From Bacteroidota bacterium (lineage in GTDB: Bacteria > Bacteroidota > Bacteroidia > Flavobacteriales > Weeksellaceae): 64,000 nt of DNA. The position numbers and the translations under genes were made by a program. Below the pieces are notes generated by a model, which searched no databases, was not told where the DNA came from, and was given only the letters and a program-made list of their open reading frames with translations. The stretch lies in assembly GCA_018902795.1 (NCBI GenBank), contig JAHIQD010000002.1, positions 1 to 64,000 on the forward strand. Direction: 5' to 3'. Positions within the stretch are counted from its first letter, which is position 1; each line of letters begins with the position of its first letter. Shown piece after piece: positions 7,519 through 16,369 of the stretch.

Positions 7519-8445
7519 TTAGAATTTCAGATCTCCGTTCACTTCTCTTACTGCTTTGGCAGCGGTTGCGAATTTTTCTTTTTCTGCGTCGGTTAAACTG
7601 ATTTCCACAATTTTCTCAACACCTTTGGTGCCGATAATTGCAGGAACGCCTAAACAGATATCGCTTTCGCCATACTCGCCGTCCAGCATCAGTGAACAAG
7701 GGATCATTTTTTTGTGGTCACAAAGAATGGCCTGAACCATCACAGAAACCGCTGCTCCCGGTGCATACCATGCGGAAGTTCCCAATAATTTGGTTAAGGT
7801 TGCCCCGCCAACTTTGGTTTCTTCAGCAACGTAAGCCTGCTGTTCATCATTTAAAAATTCGGTAACAGGTACTCCGTTTCTTGTCGCTTTGCTCATTAAC
7901 GGCAGCATTCCGGTGTCGCTGTGTGCTGCGATGACCATTCCGTCTACATCAGAAATAGGGCATTCCAAAGCTTCCGCCAATCGGTATTTGAAACGTGCAG
8001 AATCCAATGCTCCACCCATTCCGATGATTTTATGTTTTGGAAGTCCTGAAGTTTTGTGAACCAGATACGCCATGGTATCCATTGGGTTGGAAACGACGAT
8101 GATGATGACATCAGGAGAATGTTTTACCAGATTCGCGGTAACGTCTTTTACGATTCCTGCGTTGATTCCGATCAGTTCTTCTCTGGTCATTCCCGGTTTT
8201 CTCGGGATTCCTGAGGTAATCACGGCTACTTTAGAACCTGCAGTTTTGCTGTAATCTCCGGTTGTTCCCGTGATTTTGGTATCAAAACCATTTAACGAAG
8301 CGGTCTGCATCAAATCCATCGCTTTACCTTCGGCAAAACCTTCTTTAATGTCCACTAAAACTACTTCTGATGCGAAATTTTTCATCGCAATGTATTCAGC
8401 GCAACTTGCGCCCACTGCACCTGCTCCTACAACGGTAACTTTCAT
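7519..8445 (-). CDS. mdh: Malate dehydrogenase
   Basis: This 308-aa NAD-dependent enzyme of the LDH/MDH superfamily interconverts malate and oxaloacetate in the TCA cycle, in the cytoplasm. Seen in the sequence: Rossmann loop VGAGAVGAS (6-14), Asp32 for NAD, substrate arginines Arg82 and Arg88 (GIPRKPGMTREEL), Asp148 and Arg151 (GALDSARFK), and catalytic His175 (AAHSDTGML). The family usually shows HGD rather than HSD there. Length and the Arg82 context favour malate over lactate as substrate. The gene stands alone with its own terminator. The start-codon region is duplicated just upstream. Confidence 0.96.
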   Translation of the reverse strand: MKVTVVGAGAVGASCAEYIAMKNFASEVVLVDIKEGFAEGKAMDLMQTASLNGFDTKITGTTGDYSKTAGSKVAVITSGIPRKPGMTREELIGINAGIVKDVTANLVKHSPDVIIIVVSNPMDTMAYLVHKTSGLPKHKIIGMGGALDSARFKYRLAEALECPISDVDGMVIAAHSDTGMLPLMSKATRNGVPVTEFLNDEQQAYVAEETKVGGATLTKLLGTSAWYAPGAAVSVMVQAILCDHKKMIPCSLMLDGEYGESDICLGVPAIIGTKGVEKIVEISLTDAEKEKFATAAKAVREVNGDLKF

Positions 8446-8518
8446 ATCTTTTTATTTATTGTTTTTTAATGGTCATATGGAACCTTGCGGTTTCATATCT
8501 TTTTATTTATTGTTTTTT
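8440..8518. repeat. 28-bp direct repeat over the mdh start region
   Basis: The 28-bp sequence at 8440-8467, which contains the mdh start codon and leader, recurs at 8491-8518. This is a 51-bp offset typical of a tandem duplication that later diverged. On the minus strand the upstream copy supplies a second ATG (8496) opening a 7-codon ORF (MKPQGSI) that stops before the real start. Confidence 0.85.
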
Positions 8519-8695
8519 TAGATTTTCTAAGGGAGTACGTTTTTTATGGGGTTGTTTTTTCTAAACCCCTTTACAAATTTAAGAAATATTGAAGTGGTGA
8601 CCAATTCTGTAAATACAATTTATTATTTATTTTATGAATCACTTTGTTTGGCTTTTTTGTTACCCTAAATCAAGCATTTTGGTTAAATTCTTGCA

Positions 8696-8703
8696 TACCT
8701 TTG
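8696..8703 (+). promoter_or_regulatory. -7 box of the cysE promoter
   Basis: TACCTTTG matches the Bacteroidetes -7 consensus TAnnTTTG and lies 20 bp before the cysE start. A well-spaced -33 TTG is not evident. Confidence 0.5.
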
Positions 8704-8723
8704 TATTCAATTAACACGGGATC

Positions 8724-9539
8724 ATGAGCTTTACCGAACACCTCCATTTGGGCTACAGCAACAGAAAATTTGATATCGACAAAAGAAAAACCGAAGATTT
8801 CATCGACCGGTTTTTCCGTTTTATCTTTTTTCTGGAATATCAGCGCTGTGTAGAAATCTCTTTAATTGAAGAAAGGCTTAACAGTTTTAAAACTGAATTT
8901 GATGAGATTCTGTCTTCGGCCATGAACGGCAGAGGAACCGTGGAGAGCACCTATTTCTTTTCGAAATTTTCAGAAATTTATCAGCTGCTGGAGGAAGATG
9001 CAAGGTTTATTTACGAAAACGACCCTGCCGCAAAAAGTGTGGAAGAAGTGATGTTTTCCTATCCCGGATTTTTTGCCATTGCCGTATACCGTTTTTCCCA
9101 CGAACTGTTTAAAAATGACGTTCCGCTGATCCCCAGAATCTGGACCGAATTTGCTCACAGCAAAACAGGAATTGACATTCATCCCGGCGCCGAAATAGCG
9201 GAGAATTTCTTTATTGACCACGGAACCGGCATCGTCATCGGGGAAACTACCGTGATCGGAAAGAACGTGAAAATTTATCAGGGCGTTACGTTGGGGGCGC
9301 TTTCCGTGACCAAAGACCTTCGGAATAAAAAAAGACATCCCACCATTGAAGATCAGGTGGTGATTTATGCCAACGCTACGATCTTAGGCGGAGAAACGGT
9401 GATCGGAGAAAATACCCTGATTGGCGGAAACGTATGGATTACGGAAAGCGTGGCTGCCAATTCTGTAATCTTCCATAAAGGCCTTGTAACGGTGAAAAAT
9501 AAACTGCCGGTGAATGAACCGATTAATTTCATCATTTGA
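8724..9539 (+). CDS. cysE: Serine O-acetyltransferase
   Basis: This 271-aa enzyme acetylates serine with acetyl-CoA, the first step of cysteine synthesis. The N-terminal half is helical, with the SAT-specific segment AVYRFSHELF. The C-terminal half (about 155-265) is a left-handed beta helix of hexapeptide repeats with the SAT signature GIDIHPGAEI, then IDHGTGIVIGET and KIYQGVTLGAL, which carry the catalytic Asp/His. The gene lies 90 bp upstream of the O-acetylserine sulfhydrylase gene on the same strand, so the two form a cysteine operon. Confidence 0.95.
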   Translation: MSFTEHLHLGYSNRKFDIDKRKTEDFIDRFFRFIFFLEYQRCVEISLIEERLNSFKTEFDEILSSAMNGRGTVESTYFFSKFSEIYQLLEEDARFIYENDPAAKSVEEVMFSYPGFFAIAVYRFSHELFKNDVPLIPRIWTEFAHSKTGIDIHPGAEIAENFFIDHGTGIVIGETTVIGKNVKIYQGVTLGALSVTKDLRNKKRHPTIEDQVVIYANATILGGETVIGENTLIGGNVWITESVAANSVIFHKGLVTVKNKLPVNEPINFII

Positions 9540-9629
9540 TCAACTGACCTCAACAGGCAGCCCGGCTTCCAACAGCGCACGAATAAAAGGCAGAAAACTG
9601 CCTCAATAAAAAATTAAAAAACATAAAAT

Positions 9630-10562
9630 ATGAAACTGAATACAGTATTAGAAGCGATCGGGAATACCCCGACGGTAAGAATCAATAAGATTTTTGATCA
9701 GCATGTGGAAGTCTGGATGAAACTCGAAAGACAGAATCCGGGCGGAAGCATCAAGGACAGAATTGCGCTTTCGATGATTGAAAAAGCAGAGAGAGAAGGT
9801 AAAATCACTAAAGACACGCTGATTGTAGAACCGACCTCGGGAAATACCGGCGTAGGACTTGCCATGGTGTGCGCGGTAAAAGGCTATCAGCTCGTTCTGG
9901 TAATGCCCGAGAGCATGAGCATGGAGCGAAGGAAACTGATGTCCTCCTACGGCGCAAAATTTGTGCTGACCCCGAGAGAACTTGGGACTTCCGGCGCGGT
10001 AAAAAAAGCACTGGAAATGGCCGAACAGCTGGATAATGTGTGGATTCCCCAGCAGTTTGAAAATGAAGCGAACCCTGAAATTCATCAGAAAACAACTGCT
10101 CAGGAACTGCTGACGGATTTTCCCGAAGGTTTTGATTACCTGATTACCGGCGTCGGAACAGGCGGACATATCACCGGGGTAACAGAAGTTTTAAAACAGA
10201 AATTTCCCAATTTAAAAAGTTTTGCTGTAGAACCGAAAGACTCGCCGGTTATTTCGGGCGGAGCACCAGGATCTCATCCATTGCAGGGGATTGGTGCAGG
10301 ATTTATTCCTAAGGTTTTAAATACGGATATTTTAGACGGCACGATTCAGGTCGAAAAAGAGGAAGCTTACGAGTTCACCAAAAGGTTGGCCAGGGAAGAA
10401 GGAATTCTGGCCGGCATTTCTACCGGAGCCTCGCTGGCTGCCATCAACAGGAAGCTTTCTGAGATTCCGGAAGGATCGAAAATTCTTACCTTTAACTACG
10501 ACACCGGTGAAAGATACTGGTCTGTTGAGGGGCTTTTCACGGAAAGCGTTTTTGAATATTAA
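9630..10562 (+). CDS. cysK: Cysteine synthase (O-acetylserine sulfhydrylase)
   Basis: This 310-aa PLP enzyme replaces the acetyl group of O-acetylserine with sulfide to give cysteine. The PLP lysine is Lys42 in NPGGSIKDR, the substrate loop is TSGNTGVG (69-76), the phosphate-binding loop is GVGTGGH, and GISTGAS lies near the C-terminus. Length fits CysK or CysM; the two are hard to separate by eye, and pairing with cysE favours CysK. It is followed by a strong terminator. Confidence 0.93.
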   Translation: MKLNTVLEAIGNTPTVRINKIFDQHVEVWMKLERQNPGGSIKDRIALSMIEKAEREGKITKDTLIVEPTSGNTGVGLAMVCAVKGYQLVLVMPESMSMERRKLMSSYGAKFVLTPRELGTSGAVKKALEMAEQLDNVWIPQQFENEANPEIHQKTTAQELLTDFPEGFDYLITGVGTGGHITGVTEVLKQKFPNLKSFAVEPKDSPVISGGAPGSHPLQGIGAGFIPKVLNTDILDGTIQVEKEEAYEFTKRLAREEGILAGISTGASLAAINRKLSEIPEGSKILTFNYDTGERYWSVEGLFTESVFEY

Positions 10563-10591
10563 GGATCACACTGATCACCCCATATATCATC

Positions 10592-10620
10592 AAAATCCTG
10601 CACTGCTGCAGGATTTTTTT
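10592..10620 (+). terminator. Terminator of the cysE-cysK operon
   Basis: AAAATCCTGCA-CTGC-TGCAGGATTTT is an 11-bp perfect stem ending in a T run, 30 bp after the cysK stop. The T run abuts the 3' end of the convergent glycosylase gene. Confidence 0.93.
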
Positions 10621-11353
10621 ATGAATACAGTTTCTGGCACTTCGGACAGACGTAGGTTTTGCGGTGGAGCTTTCCCATTTCTTCAGCAATCAGCTCGGTC
10701 TTATCCTTCGGGCAGGTTTTCTTTTCATAAATCAGTGCCTTTTCTTTTACCTCATCATTCTTGAGGAAATCAAGAAATTCATACGCGTAATTCACCACGG
10801 TTTCAATCAGGTACACCAGCTTTTTTTCCGGAATATCTTTTACCAGACTGTCGGGATGTATTTTCGCGCGGTAAAGCGATTCGATACGGATGATATTCCC
10901 TACCCCGGTAAACAGTTTCTGATCCAGCAGCACGTCGCCGATCATTTCCTCAGTATGGTCTTCTCTAATACTTTTCAGGACGAATTCACCGTCGTACTCT
11001 TTCTTCAGAATATCGGTTTTAAAATTGAAATGATCTGAAGGTTTTCCCTCATACAAATGCGTTTTTGCGACATAAAAGTTAATTTCAGAATGAGGAAAAT
11101 GCAGCGCAAAACTGGCATTCACTTTCTTTCTTTTATTCACCAGCATGCTTCCGAAGAGCCCAAGATGAACACCCACAAAAAAATCATTGAAAACGAAGAA
11201 CAGATTTTTTCCACAGGTTTCAATATCGAGGATTTTAATGTGGTCGATAGCAGATTTGTCCATTTCGCTGTAGCCTGAGGCTTCGGAAACGGTCTTGCCT
11301 TTGAAACGCTGGAGTTTGTTTTTTAAGAATACGATGGAAGGTCCTTCTGGCAT
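10619..11353 (-). CDS. Fpg/Nei-family DNA glycosylase with incomplete zinc finger
   Basis: This 244-aa base-excision repair enzyme of the formamidopyrimidine-DNA glycosylase / endonuclease VIII family removes oxidised bases and nicks the strand. The N-terminus PEGPS supplies the catalytic Pro2 and Glu3 after Met removal, and Lys49 is in CGKNLF. The H2TH region (146-167) contains FTGVGNIIRIESLYRA. The C-terminal zinc finger keeps Cys236-x2-Cys239 and Arg231 but has Cys214-x2-Asp217 where a Cys-x2-Cys pair is usual, so one zinc ligand is Asp or missing. It shares a 1-bp gap with the upstream catalase-like gene, suggesting co-transcription. Confidence 0.9.
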   Translation of the reverse strand: MPEGPSIVFLKNKLQRFKGKTVSEASGYSEMDKSAIDHIKILDIETCGKNLFFVFNDFFVGVHLGLFGSMLVNKRKKVNASFALHFPHSEINFYVAKTHLYEGKPSDHFNFKTDILKKEYDGEFVLKSIREDHTEEMIGDVLLDQKLFTGVGNIIRIESLYRAKIHPDSLVKDIPEKKLVYLIETVVNYAYEFLDFLKNDEVKEKALIYEKKTCPKDKTELIAEEMGKLHRKTYVCPKCQKLYS

Positions 11354-11354
11354 T

Positions 11355-12377
11355 TTACATAGTTTGATTTAAAGATTGCCGGGTCGCAACCGATTTGTTA
11401 TAGATTTTCTGACGGATTTTCTGCATCCGGCCTACAGGCTGCAGCGCTTCCGGATTTTCAAAAGGATTGAAGGAAAGGTTCTCATAATCCATGCTTCCGT
11501 ATCGCGAAACATCCTGTTTCGGAAGTATAATTTTCCCAACGGTAATGAATTCCGAGTGTTTTTCTTTCCACAGCTTCAGCAGGTTATTCACAGGGGTTTT
11601 CTTTTCGTCTGTGGCCAGCTGCACCTGGAAATCGAGCGACAGTTCGTTTCTCATGAACCAGTCTCTTAATGCTGTTGCCTGATCAATATCGGCATCGGGC
11701 TTGAATTTGATATTACCTGAAGGTTTCAGGCGGATCTTGACAATGCGGTCTTCCAAACGGAAACATCCGACAGAATGATAAGTATACCCACTGATCAGAT
11801 GTTTTTCAATATCCAGCACTTTAAGTGTATTGTTCAGGATGGGCAGAATTTCTCTGTCGAAAAAGAGACTCAATCCAGCCTTCAGCATTCCGGGAATCTT
11901 TAAAAAAGAAAATGAAAAAGGGCTTCCTTTTGAAATGAGAAACTGATTGGCTTTAATATGAAGTTTTAAAAATTTAGATACCGAATTGGTGATAAAAACG
12001 GGAAGATTCACCAAAGGAAACTTCGCACTTACCGGAAGATCTTTATTGTAAATCTTTACCGCGCAGCCATAGAGCGGATATTCACCTTTGCCTTTTGTAA
12101 CTGAGAAATTGGGATGGGAATACCGGAGGATAACTCCCAGATTACCGCCCTTCAACAGTCCCGAAAAATCGGCAGCCCGGTTATTGACAGGAATGAAACT
12201 TCCGCGGACAAATCCATAAGCTTTGGCGTGCGCGTTGCGGGTAGCAATCCGTTTTTTATTGAGTTTATGGGAAATGGCAACTGCTTTTTCTATGAGTTCT
12301 ACATCCTCATTCAGAAGCTGTTCTTCTTCAGCAGTAAGTTGGTCAAATTTGGGCGAATAGGTAAGGAATTTCTTCAT
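11355..12377 (-). CDS. Catalase-family heme protein
   Basis: This 340-aa protein resembles the shorter catalase-related proteins. Catalase-like elements are Arg47 and His50 in TRNAHAKAYGFVRGSF, RYSHPNFSVTKGKG (the usual Asn region), YGCAVKIY, and YHSVGCFRLEDRIVKIRLKP. The tail ENLSFNPFENPEALQPVGR is typical of catalase-like fusions and SrpA-like proteins. It probably binds heme and acts on peroxide, though small members can have other activities. It lies 42 bp after the heme oxygenase gene on the same strand, so a heme- or light-linked role is plausible. Confidence 0.75.
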   Translation of the reverse strand: MKKFLTYSPKFDQLTAEEEQLLNEDVELIEKAVAISHKLNKKRIATRNAHAKAYGFVRGSFIPVNNRAADFSGLLKGGNLGVILRYSHPNFSVTKGKGEYPLYGCAVKIYNKDLPVSAKFPLVNLPVFITNSVSKFLKLHIKANQFLISKGSPFSFSFLKIPGMLKAGLSLFFDREILPILNNTLKVLDIEKHLISGYTYHSVGCFRLEDRIVKIRLKPSGNIKFKPDADIDQATALRDWFMRNELSLDFQVQLATDEKKTPVNNLLKLWKEKHSEFITVGKIILPKQDVSRYGSMDYENLSFNPFENPEALQPVGRMQKIRQKIYNKSVATRQSLNQTM

Positions 12378-12419
12378 AAGATCTCTTTAGTAAAGAATCA
12401 TCAAATATGAAACCAGTAT

Positions 12420-12974
12420 CTACAGCGAAAGATTCAAAAGGAACTGATAAGCCTTCTGCGCGCCGGCAACACAGTCTTCGTAGAATTCTGCACCAATCTG
12501 CGTGTCCATCACCTCTTTGAAATTTTTCCAGTATGAACCAGTTTTGTCGCCGTAGCACCTAAAATAGGTGAAAGAAACTTCGTGAAAATCAGGATTTTTA
12601 GAAAGCTGTTTGGCAATCACGTTCCCGCCCAATGTGGAACCTTCCATCACATAGAGCATCCCCAACGCTTCGGCTTCATTTTTAATATCCGGAAGAATCT
12701 GAACCGTCGATTTTTCCATATTCAAAGATTCCAGATCTCTTTCAATTAAAGACAGTTTTCTTCTTTTTCCCAGATTCAGGTCTTCTGCAACAGACTCTGA
12801 TATGCCGGAAAAAACCTCATTTTCAAAATTATGCAGAAAAAGATAATTGTAAAGAATGAGATTCCTGTAATCGCGCATTGAAAAAGTGCCATCGAAAATC
12901 CTGTTGGAATTGAATTTGGCTTCAACTTGGTCGTGCAGAATTTTGGTGTTTGCTTTTAAGGTTTCAGAAATCAT
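12420..12974 (-). CDS. bphO: Biliverdin-producing heme oxygenase (BphO-like)
   Basis: This 184-aa all-helical heme oxygenase opens heme to biliverdin, CO and iron. The proximal heme ligand is the early His14 in TKILHDQVE, and the distal helix is LYVMEGSTLGGNVI with the Gly-rich bend. Length is at the short end expected for BphO proteins paired with phytochromes. It starts 8 bp after the bacteriophytochrome stop, the classic arrangement in which the enzyme makes the photoreceptor's chromophore. Confidence 0.9.
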   Translation of the reverse strand: MISETLKANTKILHDQVEAKFNSNRIFDGTFSMRDYRNLILYNYLFLHNFENEVFSGISESVAEDLNLGKRRKLSLIERDLESLNMEKSTVQILPDIKNEAEALGMLYVMEGSTLGGNVIAKQLSKNPDFHEVSFTYFRCYGDKTGSYWKNFKEVMDTQIGAEFYEDCVAGAQKAYQFLLNLSL

Positions 12975-12982
12975 TTCTGGTT

Positions 12983-15172
12983 TTATGGTCTTTTAAAGGT
13001 CAGGATAAAGGTCGTTCCTTCATTTTCTTTGCTTTCATAAGAGATTTTTCCTCCCAAACGGTTCATGATGCGGTACACAATGGAAAGTCCTACTCCGTTC
13101 CCCTGGAACGATTTGGCATTGTCCATCCGGTTGAAGATCTTGAACATCTTTTCCTGTGCTGATTCCGGAATACCGATTCCGTTATCTTTTATTTTATAGA
13201 TGACATGATTTCCATCCACTTCACCGTCGATCTCGATTTTCGGATTTTCATGTTTGGAAGAATATTTTACTGCGTTACCGATGATATTCATAAATACCTG
13301 TGTAAGCATCGTTTCGTCTCCCATCACATTGGGGAGGGTGCCTACGGTAATTTCGGCATTTTCATTCAGCGTGAGCTGGGCATCGCTGGAAACTTTTCCA
13401 ATAATATCGGCGGTAGCCAATTCCTGAACCGTAATATCGGAGGATTTGGCACGGCTGAGGCTCAGCACCCCGCGCATCATGTTCTCCATCCCGAGTATTT
13501 CCGCTAAAATGCTTGATACCCTCTTGCGGACTTCCGGATGATCATGATGGGATTTTTCCAGAAGCTGGGCATTGAGTTTCATCACCGTCAGCGGAGTTCC
13601 CAGATCATGCGAAATAGAATAGGAAAAACTGTCGAGTTCTTCATTCAGGTTCTTCAGTTCCTCGTTCAGCTCCTGTACTCTGCGGAACTGGCTGTAAGTG
13701 GTCTCCAGAATGGTAGCCACCACTTTCTTCGCCGCGAAGATGTCCCTGTTTTTCCAGGGTTCTGCTTTACCTTTGATTTCTTCAATATAGATTTCGAAAG
13801 ATTTTCTTGGGGAAATCATCATCTGCTCTTTCCCGTCAATGATCCGGGCTTCGGTTTTCTTAGACGGATTCCCTGCCCAAAGCACCTGCCCGTCAATTTC
13901 TTTTCTGAACCAGATCAGAAGTTCATTGCGTTTGTCATCTGTAAATCCGAACATTACGCCGGCTGCATTTTCGATGTTTCCTAAATTCCCCTGCAGAGAA
14001 TTACTGAAATCATTGGATGAGTAGAAATTTTTCAGAGGATTCTCTCTCGCATACTGCACAATTTTAAGAATATTTTCATCGGAAGGCACTTCGCCTGAAG
14101 TCCTGATATTATGCCCTACGATAATAGCCAGGCCGTCCGCAGCAGGATATTCCTGCATTTCTGCCACATTTCCGAAGAGCGAATCCTCCAGATTATCATA
14201 AGCCATGAGTTTACCTTTCAGGGCTACAATTTTCTTGTCGAGTTCTACACTGTCGGCAAGGGTCTGTCTTGATTTATAGGAAGTATAGGCATTTGCAGCA
14301 ATTACTGTAAATACTTCTGCACGGATGCGGTTGACCAAATCGATATGTTTGGGTTCAATATTCTGGCAGGTTACCATTCCCCAGAGTTTGTTATCGATGA
14401 CGATCGAAGTACTGAAACTGGAGGAAACTCCCGTATTTTTAAGGTATTGGCCGTGAATGGGCGACATTCCTCTTACCGATGAATACGTTAAATCCACCGC
14501 CTCCTCACTACTGCTGATAATGGGAACAGGATCAGAATACACGTTGCTGAAAATCCTTTTTCGCTTTTTAAGATAAAGCGCTCTTGCCTGTCTCGGGATA
14601 TCGCTTTCAGGATAATGGAGATTCATGAAACTTTCCACCTTATTTTTAACCTTTTCGGCGATTACTTTTCCGCTTCCGTCTTCCAGAAAACGGTACAGCA
14701 TTAGCCGGTCATAATCTACCGCATCGAAAACTGAGGAAAGCAGTTCGTTCCATATGGCTTTAGAATCAGTGGCATTGTGAATGCTTTCGTATTTTTTGGA
14801 GACAAAACTTCTCTGGTGGAAATGTTCAATGATTGCTTCAAATTCAAGAAAAACATTTTCACCAAGCCTGTATATGGTAAAATGATAGTTCTTTCCGTTA
14901 ATTTCGATCCTGTCCAGAAACACATCCGTGTCCTTGATGGTACGGAGATCGAGATTGGTAAAAACAACCGAAGTCAGTAAAGCATTGAAAGTATCAGGTT
15001 CATCTGTAAACCTTCTACCAAAAAAACTTTTATCCATCGGAAAAAGCTCTGAAATATTCTGTGAGAAAAACTTAACCGTTTGCGAGTCGGCATCCAAACC
15101 GATAAGATATCCAAAATCCTGGATATGACCCGAAACATGTATCTTTTCCTCGTGGCAGTCCACAAAATTCAT
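12983..15172 (-). CDS. bphP: Bacteriophytochrome sensor histidine kinase
   Basis: This 729-aa red/far-red photoreceptor has the layout PAS (about 1-115), GAF (135-300), PHY (320-490), HisKA (510-580) and HATPase (615-729). Cys6 (VDCHEEKIH) is the expected biliverdin attachment site. The GAF domain has SDIPRQARALY with Asp191, and SPIHGQYLKN with His240. The PHY tongue has WFRKEIDGQV and the PRxSF motif (PRKSF, 455-459). Kinase motifs are His522 (SISHDLGTPL), Asn633 (NIIGNAVKYS), DNGIGIP and GNGVGLSIV. The usual CHH of the GAF domain is Cys269-Gln-Asn, so both histidines near the chromophore D ring are replaced. No response regulator gene is adjacent. Confidence 0.95.
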   Translation of the reverse strand: MNFVDCHEEKIHVSGHIQDFGYLIGLDADSQTVKFFSQNISELFPMDKSFFGRRFTDEPDTFNALLTSVVFTNLDLRTIKDTDVFLDRIEINGKNYHFTIYRLGENVFLEFEAIIEHFHQRSFVSKKYESIHNATDSKAIWNELLSSVFDAVDYDRLMLYRFLEDGSGKVIAEKVKNKVESFMNLHYPESDIPRQARALYLKKRKRIFSNVYSDPVPIISSSEEAVDLTYSSVRGMSPIHGQYLKNTGVSSSFSTSIVIDNKLWGMVTCQNIEPKHIDLVNRIRAEVFTVIAANAYTSYKSRQTLADSVELDKKIVALKGKLMAYDNLEDSLFGNVAEMQEYPAADGLAIIVGHNIRTSGEVPSDENILKIVQYARENPLKNFYSSNDFSNSLQGNLGNIENAAGVMFGFTDDKRNELLIWFRKEIDGQVLWAGNPSKKTEARIIDGKEQMMISPRKSFEIYIEEIKGKAEPWKNRDIFAAKKVVATILETTYSQFRRVQELNEELKNLNEELDSFSYSISHDLGTPLTVMKLNAQLLEKSHHDHPEVRKRVSSILAEILGMENMMRGVLSLSRAKSSDITVQELATADIIGKVSSDAQLTLNENAEITVGTLPNVMGDETMLTQVFMNIIGNAVKYSSKHENPKIEIDGEVDGNHVIYKIKDNGIGIPESAQEKMFKIFNRMDNAKSFQGNGVGLSIVYRIMNRLGGKISYESKENEGTTFILTFKRP

Positions 15173-15228
15173 AGGCGAAAATAATGAATATAATATACAA
15201 ATATACTGTTTTTGTTTAACATAATAAT

Positions 15229-16245
15229 TTACTTCTCCTCTTCAAAATAGAGTCGGTAATATTTTCCTTTTTCATCCTGCCCGGTCTCGATCATCTTGCG
15301 GTCACCATGCACGTAGATGTGAAAATTCTTATCCAGCTTGATAACGCTTTTGAAACCGCGGCTCTGTTTTTTCACTGCCGCTTCGCTGATGGCAAAATCT
15401 TCCGCGATCGACACCTGCATATCCTGCTCATAATCGGATTTAAAATTACTGAAACTTTCAATTACCTGCTCATCCTCCAACACTTCTTTTGTAAATTCTT
15501 CGTAATCAAAGGTCTCTTTTTCTTTAAAAAAGTTGATGGATTTATTAAGGAAATCCGCCTGATCTGCTTTGCTGACCTCAAATTCCTGAGGAAGTTGCTT
15601 GGTGATAAACTCTTTATAAACCGTAAGGGTTTCCTGAGTCTGGAAATATTCATCATCGCGCTGTTTCACCTTCAGAAAATCCTCGAACCAGTAATACATG
15701 TCGCCATTCTTATTGTTATCCACCACTGACACGGCATAGCCGGTCTCCTTGCTGCTGTTATAAATCAGGGCACCTTTGTCGAGTTTTGCAAGTCCTGTGC
15801 CATACTCTTTTTCGATCGTGAAAGCCTCATCCTGCGGGAAAATCTTGAGGAAAGGATTTTTATTTTCAGTTTTGAAGATGCCGATATAATCTATTTTGTT
15901 TCCGTCCGCATTTTCTTCGCCTTCAAAATAAACGATAAAAAGTTCGCCGCTCTGTACGCGCGGATTTTCAGCAACATCATAAAGATGCTGGGCAATATTT
16001 TCGGCTTCATACACAAATTTGGCCTTGTCTTCAAAAATTTCTGAGACCGAGCTGTACACCGGATTATTAACTAAATAGGTATCACTGTAAAAGCGGAACT
16101 GTTCTTCAGATTTAAAGGATTTAAGGAAGAAATCCTCCAGAAGCTCCTTCATTTCCTCATCGAGCTGAAGTTCTTCCTGAGAAAGGATTAGGGATTCCTG
16201 ATTGATTCTGTTTCCTACTTTATGGACAATTATTTTTGAGAGCAT
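15229..16245 (-). CDS. Nucleoid-associated protein, NdpA/YejK family
   Basis: This 338-aa acidic protein matches the 37-kDa nucleoid-associated family: it starts LSKIIVHKVGNR, has FIVYFEGEENADGNKIDYIGIFKTEN in the centre (family signature of a beta sheet reading through to an IGIFK strand), and ends in a basic, positively patched region (KKQSRGFKSVIKLDKN). The role of the family is poorly defined; members co-purify with the nucleoid. It is flanked by bphP (56 bp away) and dnaK, all on the minus strand, with the dnaK terminator in between. Confidence 0.8.
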   Translation of the reverse strand: MLSKIIVHKVGNRINQESLILSQEELQLDEEMKELLEDFFLKSFKSEEQFRFYSDTYLVNNPVYSSVSEIFEDKAKFVYEAENIAQHLYDVAENPRVQSGELFIVYFEGEENADGNKIDYIGIFKTENKNPFLKIFPQDEAFTIEKEYGTGLAKLDKGALIYNSSKETGYAVSVVDNNKNGDMYYWFEDFLKVKQRDDEYFQTQETLTVYKEFITKQLPQEFEVSKADQADFLNKSINFFKEKETFDYEEFTKEVLEDEQVIESFSNFKSDYEQDMQVSIAEDFAISEAAVKKQSRGFKSVIKLDKNFHIYVHGDRKMIETGQDEKGKYYRLYFEEEK

Positions 16246-16312
16246 TTTTAAGTTTTAAATGAAGTTGCAAAGATATTTTTAAATGACGGAACATGAAACT
16301 TTTCTTTCAAAA

Positions 16313-16345
16313 GAAAAAAAATCCCCACGTATAAAACGCGGGGAC
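16313..16345 (-). terminator. Terminator of dnaK
   Basis: On the minus strand, GTCCCCGCG and CGTGGGGAT pair across a TTTTATA loop and are followed by eight T. It lies 25 bp after the dnaK stop. Confidence 0.88.
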
Positions 16346-16369
16346 TATTATTTCACGACCTGTAATGTC

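Noticed and set aside
8661..8700. A full -33/-7 promoter for cysE
   Set aside because: The -7 box is good, but no TTG sits at 17-21 bp upstream, so only the -7 box is listed.
9648..10169. 173-codon minus-strand ORF inside cysK
   Set aside because: It is an antisense shadow of a conserved gene with no domain or ribosome site.
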